A stretch of DNA of 64,000 bases from Blastomussa wellsi (Eukaryota > Cnidaria > Anthozoa > Scleractinia > Plerogyridae), in the NCBI GenBank assembly GCA_947652115.1, contig OX393565.1, positions 6,962,021 through 7,026,020 of the forward strand, read 5' to 3'. The notes under the pieces were generated by a model. It ran no database searches. It saw nothing but the letters and a program-made list of their open reading frames with translations, and had not been told where the DNA came from. Below, one piece after another: positions 55,336 to 64,000 of the stretch. The stretch's first letter is position 1, and every line of letters begins with the position of its first letter. Made by a program: the position numbers and the translations under genes.

Positions 55336-56681
55336 ACAGAGGTGGTTCATTTTTTTTGGTTTGTTTTTAATTTCTCTAATTAACGAGAGCGATGTTTAGT
55401 GGAGATTTTCTCATTTAAGTAGTCGGCGGCATGAAACAACAGCCGGAAATGCATCTAGGTTCGCAGGCTAGTCGAGTAGCAGTCTGCGTGTTTTAAGGGA
55501 CTCCGTCTGGTAATTATTTCCATGCTTTTCCTTACCTCAACTTAGAACATGTAGAACTGACTCAGGATTCCAGCTTGTCTTCCGGCGCTATTATTTTTAA
55601 GTCCTGGATGTTGACATTTTATTTTCAAGAAAGCGGAACTTAATTGCCAGCTTGTGAAGACGTTCTTGTACTCTTAATATCGCAGAAATGGACAATGAAA
55701 ATTATTATTTCCCCTGAATGTGGGTATTCAGCTTGAAGAAGCTCACCATCATCATAATTTCAGAAACTGTAAGTTATTTCATCTTTTTTTCATTAATTAC
55801 TAAAAAATGTGCAAAATTCACAATGTGCAAAATGCACAATTCAGTGGCTTTGATTCCCATACAGTGAAAACCTGCGAGTTAAAACACCACGTTTCCAGGT
55901 AAGCTTAAAGTGGTTCTTACATAATGGATGCAGTAGACTATAACAGAATTTTAGGCTTATTAGGTTAATTCTTATTTTCTGAAGAGAAAATGCATTGCTT
56001 CTGATAGAGCAGTGGTAATCAGCCTTTTTCTGATGTGAAATTTGCATAATAATGTTGCAAACTATATTGAAACAGTTGGAACGTTTTTATAACATAAATT
56101 ACATGAATCAACATATCTTATTTTCTAAAAAATGACGACATTTTTAATCAATTTAGAAAATAAGAACATGTTTCAAAAGTTTAGGCTCAAGTGGTTCTTT
56201 GGGTATAACAAGCAAATTTTAACTGAACTGGATCTTAAAATAGTGGTTCTTACTCGTACGTTTTTACTGTATTGCGGACTTTTTTGTTTTCCGTTTTTCA
56301 TTGGATTGATGAGTAATACAGGTTTTTACAGAGGTAAGCTCGTACATGGCTGCATTTTATTTTCAATGACAGTGGTAACTCAAGTAATTTAACAAACATT
56401 AAGGTAACAACACTTGGCATAGCCCAGTAACTGACTAGAAGGAGAACTTGCGTAGTTTCTGACTGTAAGTACAATTGGTGAATTCAGAAAACAAACTACT
56501 TTCACTGATCTTTTTGTTGATATCTGCTTAATTTAGATTAATCTATAAATCTCTGGATTGCATTAAAGCAATTACGTGGCTTGCTCAAATCCCTCATCAA
56601 TTCAACTACCCAAGGGGTACTTACAGAAATACATGACAGTGGGGTGGGGATGATTGGTCTGACATATATTTATAACCCCAG

Positions 56682-56720
56682 TTTTTTTTTTTTGGGGGGG
56701 GGGGGTTAGGGTTAGGTTAG
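56682..56720. repeat. T12-G12 tract followed by telomere-like bases
   Basis: Twelve T, twelve G, then TTAGGGTTAGGTTAG. Only about two TTAGGG-like units, so a true telomeric insertion is unproved. Confidence 0.6.
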
Positions 56721-57424
56721 TGTCCAAACCAATCAAAGACAAAGAAATTTGATCTTATAGTGGTATATACAGTAGTAAAGATGCATTTCACTTTTTAACT
56801 GTGCCAAAATTCTGAAGCAAAATTTTAAAATCTGATCACTTGCATTTTCTACTGAAGTGTCGCTGGCAAAATACCAAAATGGTATGTAAAAAAATAACAA
56901 AAATATATAAATTGAAAAATTAGAACACAGCATAAAGCACAAATGCCTACTTTGAAACCCTCTGAGTGCATTTCAAATTTAGATCACAGTAACCAAATCT
57001 TAGCTAGTGTGGTACATTTTATATTCTGACAACCCATGGCCATCTAATTGCATTGTGCAGACGTTTTTTTTCTGGAAGAAAGTTAGTAAAGCATTGGTGG
57101 TGAGAAAACTATCGAATTTAAGGTTTGTTCTCTATCATCAGTGCTGTAGCATGGGGAGGGGCTGGGTGGGCACGGGCCCCCCATTAATTTGGTCAATCCA
57201 AAAATATTCAGTGTAGCAGTTACAAGTCTAACCTTGCTACAGTTAGCCTGAAAAACTACTCTCGGAAGACATTTCAGACTCTTCTCTCGGGGGAGCATGC
57301 CCCGGAACCCCCTAGAGAACTCGCGACTTCGGCTCTTGTGATATGCCCCTCCCCTTTTTTTACCCCTACTAATTAAGGCACTGATCATAGCTGCCGCAAA
57401 TTTTTAAAAAGTTTCATAAATAAC

Positions 57425-60400
57425 TTATGGCAAAAATAAGTCCAGCTCTAGAACAAGCTGCAACTTACGCTGTTCGGTGAGAGCATTCTGCACCAGTGTA
57501 AGATCTATCATGGAGGTGTTGAAGTAGGGGTGCCTACTTAATACACATGCCTTTCTGGCATGGTAGTAGTGTGCCCGCTCTTTATTTAAGGTGTATTTGA
57601 TGGGCCGGAAGGGGTTACCAGTTGGGTACTGATACCACTCCATATGCTGGAATTCCAGGTTCTGTGCAAGACCTGACTTCTTGTCAATTCCTCCCCCACA
57701 CCCAGTGCACCTTCTTATGTTTCCGTGATGAAACTGCAAAACAAAAAGGTTAGTATTGTGATATGGTGCGCTGAATGGTGACCTGTATCCCTGAAAAGGC
57801 TGTCTGGGTGTTGTATGTTGAGTGGCTGGAACTGCAAATACTGGCTGGAAAGCAATGGCTGAATCATGTGCGGGTGGCCCAGCTGCTAGTTGTTGAGTAG
57901 CTGACAATGCAGGAATTCCAGAAACTGACTGCAAAGCATTGGCTGAATGTGCGGGTGGCCTGGCTGCTAGTTGTTGAGTAGCTGACAATGCAGGAATTCC
58001 AGAAACTGACTGCAAAGCATTGGTGTATGTGCGGGTGGCCTGGCTGCTAGTTGTTGAGTAGCTGACGATGCAGGAATTCCAGAAACTGACTGCAAAGCAT
58101 TGGCTGAATGTGCGGGTGGCCCGGCTGCTAGTTGTTGAGTAGCTGACAATGCAGGAATTCCAGAAACTGGCTGCACAGCAATGGCTGAATGTGCGGCTGG
58201 CTGAGTGGCTGTTGCCGTCTGGTTGTCTGGATTGACAGGACCAGAGTTTGTGTTAACATTAACAGCTTGCGAACTGTAGCAGGAAACTTGGAGGCGATCA
58301 ACAAAGTGTGTGGGTAGAGCTCTTTGGCCATGTTTCGGCTTCTGCTTCCTCGGGGCTCTTTCGCCTTTTTTCCCCCTTCCACCTGGCATTCCTTGGTTGG
58401 CTGCTCGAGAAAAATTAGGTTTTTCCCTGTTTTTCATGTACCATGCCAAAAATTTATGAAGAATGGACTTTCTTTCAGTCACAGCGACGGCATGGGAGCA
58501 AATGGAAAGGCGAGTATTCTGTGGGCAGGTACTGCATCTTATTTCTCCGCTTGCTAGTGGGGTGACTATATGTGGCTTCGTGGGATCATGAGCACTTGCA
58601 ACTGCAAAAGCAGTTTCATGACCAGGACAAGCCACAATAGAAGCATCAGAGCTCAAAAGGTCAACTGCCTTGCTCCAGATATGGTTGAGCTCCTGTACTG
58701 GCACCGCTGTAATTCCACTTTCTTTGGGTGATACTGCAATGTGTTTCCTCTCAGGAGCTGCTGGAAGGACACTGCAGATGGAGTAGTGGCCTTGTTGACG
58801 GCAAGCATCACTTAGAATGGCCTGATAAATGAGCCAACAATATTTCATTAAAAATAATTATATGGGTCTTGACAAAGTGTGAGCCAGTGAGTCATGGATG
58901 CTATTCCAATTCACCTAAATACAACACTGGTTTGACTAATTAGCTCTAGTTAGTGTTTAGCCTTAATAGTACTCTAGTTAGGCTTACAGACTAAGGACGT
59001 GGCTTGAGATAATAGCATTAATATTAGGGTTAGGCATTTTGGTTCAAAAGGCTCATGAAGGTGGCAAATTATGCATGTCAATCATGTGACTATGCCACTT
59101 CGGTTAGCCTGCAAAAGACTCTGGTTAACCTAAATGGCACACTGCTGGTAAGCCTACAGTAGAGATAGCTTACGTATAGCTTGTGCTTAGATTTTAGTAC
59201 TGGTATTGAATAGCATGCTGTGCTTTGGATTTTTTAAAAGGTTTTCATTGACTACTTTGTTCTACTGGAATATGTTTCATTTTAGTTTGGGGTCTTCTGA
59301 AGGGCATTATATTTTGATTTTATATGCACTTCATGCAGGGATGGCACTTTGAAAATAAACAAAAATAACAATAATCATGATGATAATATAATATTGATAT
59401 AACAATAATTCATACCTAAGGTAGGGCCAGGCTCGTGCCACATAAGAACGTTACAATAGCACAGTATTAAATGACTTTACTTACCTTGTTAAAACGCTTA
59501 ACTGCAGCCACACGTTGCTCCTTTGACATGTTTCTAAATTCTCTACTGTCTACACCAAGGTGCTCGAACTCTGGTATAAGCTTGTATGGACCCAACCCAA
59601 AGACGGCATCTTCTACATCCATCTGACGCTGTGCTACTAGTGTTCTCATCTCTGTGGTAGCCTCACTTAACTCCAGCTGTCTTTTGCCTGAGGACTCCTG
59701 ACACCAGTTTTGGTACAGCTTGTTCATTGACTCATTGCCATTGTTGTAGTAGAAATCAGGTGGAGATCCTAGTTGGCATTGTTCTCTCAGAGGACGCAAC
59801 ATACTGTCATTCATCACACCCACAGAATTACGCCTAAACCATTCTGCAAACTGCAAACCCAGTGGATGGGCCTCTGCCCATTTCTGCTCAACAAGAACGA
59901 GTTTCTCGTCGAAGTCTGAAGCACTGATGGCATCGGCAAGGCCAAAATATTGTGTCTCGCCTTCTTGGGCTCCAAAGATGTCAAGAAGAATTTCCCTTCT
60001 TACCTTCGCTGGAATGCCAATGCGTACCATGGCTGAATCAATGTTGTCTTCTAAATGCTTCTTACACCTCATATGCACTGCAAAAATGAATTGATCTGAG
60101 AATGCCTTTGCTACGTTAATCTCTCCATCAGTACCAAAAGACAACAGCCCTGACAACTTTGGATTAAGGTTTACCATAGTTGATGTGAGGAGTTTATAAG
60201 AGGACTGTAGTTTCATCATGTGGAAAAGGATCGGTCCGATCATGACAGGATGCTTTCCTGTCACTTTGTCAACAACCATGGGATGTCTGTAAGTAGTTAT
60301 TGTGTAACAAAATTTGCCCACATTGAATGAGGGGTCCACCCCTAAAACAGTGAAGTGCTCAGGGTTACAGCAAAACCTTTCTATGTCTGTAAGCTGTTGT

Positions 60401-63400
60401 TGCGTGGCACACACAATCTCTGGTTCTGGAGCACAACGAACTTCTCTTACGAATGCTGTGTTCAAATCACCTTGCTGTTCTTTGCATTGTAAAAGAACAG
60501 CAAAAAGGGGATCACTGTGGTCCTCTGAGCCACTTGTACTCTGGCTAGAATTATGAGATCGCTTACCAGATACTTTTCGAAAGTTTTTTGCTTGCATTGG
60601 GTCCCTTGGTGCAGCTGCAACGGATGGCAAGTCAGAGGTGTTTCCAATAGCTGCCTTGGTTTGATTGTATGCACGTTTTGGTTGCATTGTTGCTGTTGCT
60701 GCACGCAGTTTTTCTTTTGTGCTTTCTCGTGTTCTTTGAAATGGCAGTCTGTTTTTCTTGGCATTTCCGTGAGGCACAGGTTTCACTTCATGTTGGACAA
60801 CATCAAACCAGTACTGGACCATGCATGTTTAAATATCTTTCCATCAACATCTGCATGAAACAGAACAGAATATATCTTTGTCATAGCTGACTAGCATCCT
60901 TGCTATGACATGAATAAGAACTGAAACAGTAAGAGGACACTTGTCGGAGTGAATTCTACCTTATATAAGACAAGACAATTGAGAAATGAATATTTTTAAT
61001 AAATGCAAGAACACTGAACTTAACCAAACCAATCTGATATATTATTGGTCTCAATAAACATAGAAAACAACACATCAAATGATGTTAGAGATTTCAAGGT
61101 TAGCTAGCCTGCTTAACCAGCAATAGGGAATAGGGGGCCGACTGGAGATTTTCCCCTCCCTTCCCCTTTGATGCCGGCTATGCAGGCTAAGGTAAGCTTT
61201 CTTTCATCTTTTAATAATTCACAAAACACACTGTACCTAAAATGCAATCAATTAGTTTTTTGAAATCTGGAGAACTCTTGTTGTAGAAGTACTTTCTCTT
61301 CAGCACAACGCGTCCACTCTTTTTTTTTTTGTAATCTTCTTTTGTACTTCTTAAGATGGAGCTCCTGAAAAGAAACAAACACACAGTTAGCCGTCAATTA
61401 CTCTTGGAATTGATGGCTTACTGTCGGTGGAATCATCCCCTTGACTTTGTATAAGGGATTATTTCCTAAATTATATACTCACTTCGCCTTCAGCAAATAA
61501 TATTTTTTTATTGTTGAAAGTAATAATTATTGGAATTATAATCACAAATTAAATATTACTTCCAGTTTGCAACAGCAAGTGTATACAAAACTACCCCCTG
61601 ATTTAAATAAGCCACATTCTAAAAAGGACCTCACGTGACAAGAAGCAAGCTCAACAAATCAGATATCAAAGATGCCGCAATGTTCTCGTACTGAGGTTTT
61701 TAACATTCAGTTGTTTCCCATTATAATAACCCTGTCCCAAATAAGTGCCATGTTTAAAATAAGCGCCCTGGGCACTGAATTGAATCATTATGGTTAAACT
61801 CCTGCAATTGTTTTTTCAATAAATACCGTAAATACAATCAATTTTCAGTTTTTCCACTGCCTTAAGCCCTTAACTATCAAAATCACAACAGCGCACTGTT
61901 AACAAATTTGCAACCTAGATATTCTGATCGATTCAGCTAATTTAAGAAAATGAGATTGACTGATAAAACAAAAACCAGTCTAGAGTTATCACTAAGGTTA
62001 AAGAAGAAAGTTAAAGGAATTAACCAAATTTCTTTAAGCACATAGGGAGCAACTAAATTTAGCAGTTAATTGCAACTTAATCCTTGGTTTACACTCCAGT
62101 AGAATTCCATTTTCACCTTAAACCTCTTATTTGCAAAAACATGTATTGATTGGGACTGGTACCAATTACTCACCCACACACATGAAAGAAGTCAGAAGCT
62201 ACTTTATTTGCTCTCCAAACTCCAAGGTCATCAGATTTTAGATCTTCCACATTTTCCAATGATGCATTATCAATCAGGAATACTGCATTATGTTGAATGT
62301 TGGTTGGGACCACAGAACAGATAACATCATTCTTGTCTGTGAAGAGGAGGTGTTGTGTGATGTCCACAGCTGTTAAGGTGTTCCCTTTCAACCCTCTTTT
62401 AAAAATAGGCAAGGATTCATTTCCACCATAGTATTCTATTTCCTCGTCGGATGACGAAGTACTACTGTCTGCGCATGTTTTGACATGTTTTATGTCGTCA
62501 GAAGTCAAACTGAGTGACTGGATAGCTGGACTTTCTTCATCACTGGATGAACACAGGTCGATTATGTCACATTCTTTTATCAGAGATAGGCTTTTTACAC
62601 TATAAAAGATTTATTGAAAGAGATTCATAAAGTAGGCAATTCTTATTGGAATACTTAAGTTGTTCAATTTCAAGTAGTAAAGTTGCCTGATCAAGACCTT
62701 TCCCACCCACATCTGACGCAAGATGTACTCTTGCGCCATTTCACCATATTTGGTCAAGAGAATGCGCAAAAAAGGGTGGGTTTATTCAACTTGACACTTC
62801 CCAACTAAGTAGATACACTCTACTATTCACCTCCATTTCAGTGAATAATGATTGTATTGTTAAAAAAAAAACATGCAGTGTATTATTGCTATAATACCCT
62901 TTCGCAGTGTTTTTCAGGAAGTAAAAAGGGAATGAAGTGTAGATCTAGAATATTATAACATCCATTACAGTATATTCCTGGATACACAAACATATCATAA
63001 AGTTTCACTCACCTTGAATTTAATTCTTCATTTTTCCTCCCTTCCAAGTCTCTTTCAAAGCTAGTTGACGAGTTCTGTTATAAAGAAAATGACATATATT
63101 TAATACTACTATAACATTAAAATGATTCTAAAGGTCATAATGGGTGTTTGTTTCACTTTCTGTGTTTAAAGCCAGACCTAGCTACTGGTAACAGTAATGT
63201 ATTTTACTGTGAGTCACCAGGTGTTAGGCTTAGCTATAGTTTGACGTCTTATTTGATACTCAAAAAGTGGTGTTATGAATGCCACTGTGTATAAATTGGA
63301 TTTAAACTAATAAAATAATATATACCACATTGATAGACCTTTTAAAATAGTCACCCAGTTAAACATGAACTTTTAACCATATAGTTGGGATCAAGAAATA

Positions 63401-63454
63401 AACATTTTCAAACTCACCACCTCTTCTTTCTTAACTACATCTTGATATCTTTGC
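57425..63454 (-). CDS. Mutator-derived gene with SWIM zinc finger, two frame breaks
   Basis: Exons with matching phases: 63454-63418, 63074-63013, 62599-62174, 61364-61237, 60850-59485 and 58821-57425 (stop TAA). Early exons are acidic, then SGRVVLKRKYFYNKS. The large exon contains a MULE-type DDE core: VLGVDPSFNVG, LLSFGTDGEINVAKAF, and E in NNGNESMNKLYQNW. The last exon has a SWIM finger (EIRCSTC ... SICSHAV), a basic linker, four 27-residue repeats and a conserved-looking tail (RRCTGCGGG, YYHARKACVL). Related large proteins appear common in cnidarians. One base is missing near 60820, where the exon phase and the catalytic frame disagree, and another near 58025 in repeat unit 3. Either this copy is a recent pseudogene or the sequence has two errors. 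The first exon is unresolved. Confidence 0.68.
57858..58183 (-). repeat. 81-bp coding tandem repeat, four units
   Basis: Each unit encodes about 27 residues including VSGIPALSATQQLAA and PPAHSANALQ. The unit at about 58022-58101 is 80 bp (GGTGTATGTG against GGCTGAATGTG), which shifts the frame. Confidence 0.88.
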
Positions 63455-64000
63455 CTAAAATGAAAAATGATTGTATATTATTGGTGGATTAAGGGAAAAA
63501 ACCCACTGAGTCTGCACCTCCTCAGCCCTTAAGTTCTTTATATATTATTCTATCCATCGAGTGCATACTGAATATCATCGATATTCAATTATGTTGTTAT
63601 GCTATGCGTAAAACGTATAGCATATATAACAACAAATAGCAAAGATATCAATGACGTCACCTATTATTATTAGTATGCCAACCAGAAAACTATTGGCTGG
63701 TGATACAAAGGATTCTTTTGTTTAACATTTTGAACATTTGAATAACAAAAACAATGTTTGTAAACAGATATCTTACCTATAACACACCACAACGAAAAAG
63801 TTTACATGTTAATATTGACTCACAATCACTGCATGCTTCCCATATGCTGTTTTCCATATTAGTTTTACTTCGAGTATACTTTTTAGTCCTTTTTTCCATC
63901 GAAAATCATTCCTAGGATCATGCTGCAATATTGGGAAGCCATCTTGTTTTCTTTTGGGGAAGGAGGAGAGAGGAACCTGGGAACGAGCGACTCCGAAATC
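63455..64000 (-). other. 5' region of the SWIM gene, possible upstream exon
   Basis: On the minus strand a frame is open from the window edge (64000) through FPILQHDPRNDFRW and WKTAYGKHAVI to a donor ATT|GTGAGT near 63827. Its phase does not fit the 63454 exon, so the connection is unresolved. A short palindrome AACGTATAGCATATATAACA lies near 63610. Confidence 0.4.

Larger units (their letters stand above)
54425..57424. other. Region between Taspase-1 and the SWIM gene, no recognised gene
   Basis: Contains Penelope-type repeat copy 3 (54591-54798), a 27-bp tandem repeat (55266-55335) and a T12G12 tract (56682-56705). Open frames at 54827-55204 and 56132-56392 have no recognisable motif. Confidence 0.45.

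Noticed and set aside
57967..58848. Short alternative C-terminus of the SWIM gene as the natural end
   Set aside because: The other frame continues into a conserved-looking CxxC-containing tail after the repeats, so the short end looks like the product of a one-base loss.
1..64000. CRISPR arrays, bacterial operons and ribosome-binding sites
   Set aside because: Introns, SINEs, LTR elements and metazoan proteins show this is animal DNA; no spaced direct-repeat array is present.

Overview
The window is eukaryotic genomic DNA, most likely from a cnidarian and probably an anthozoan (stony coral type). The reasons are compact phase-consistent exons with GT-AG introns, a Taspase-1 orthologue, a PAN+EGF secreted protein, an intronless rhodopsin-type GPCR, and a very dense mix of mobile DNA: Polinton/adintovirus-like element, Mag-lineage Ty3/gypsy, Penelope-like, RTE-like LINE, tRNA-derived SINEs and many foldback MITEs. 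The species assignment is inference.

Layout. 1-6956 is the right-hand part of a Polinton/Maverick (adintovirus-like) element, very AT-rich, all genes on +: PLA2-domain protein (5' end outside the window), rve integrase with chromodomain, Bro-N protein, VRR-NUC-like nuclease, AT-hook/zinc-finger protein and an intact 1186-aa protein-primed type DNA polymerase B. Three of these genes start directly on a shared ATATAATATA..GAATG box. The integrase and the nuclease lack the box and a usable ATG, and each lies in the -1 frame of the gene before it. 6957-8548 is a broken Mutator-like transposase. 10184-11242 is an RPA-like OB-fold protein whose 3' end is the first unit of a tandem array. 13246-17341 is a spliced zinc-finger gene of unknown function with one in-frame TGA. 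17.8-19.3 kb is a Penelope-like remnant. 19856-24750 is a very young LTR retrotransposon (LTRs differ at one base) with a damaged pol. 25.0-26.7 kb is a decayed LINE on the minus strand, itself hit by a MITE.

From 27.4 kb onward the window is mostly minus-strand host genes. A secreted PAN-EGF protein runs from its signal-peptide exon at 30680 to an EGF exon at 27418. A complete 13-exon Taspase-1 gene runs from 54173 to 35161; exon phases join without a break to 386 codons, and an intronless GPCR (39954-40889) sits in its intron 10. A Mutator-derived, SWIM-zinc-finger gene (about 63454 to 57425) has two single-base frame breaks. SINEs, (AAT)n tails, Penelope-type terminal repeats and MITEs fill the introns.

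Most host-gene calls rest on hand-joined exons with consistent phase and remembered family motifs; no alignment or search was run.
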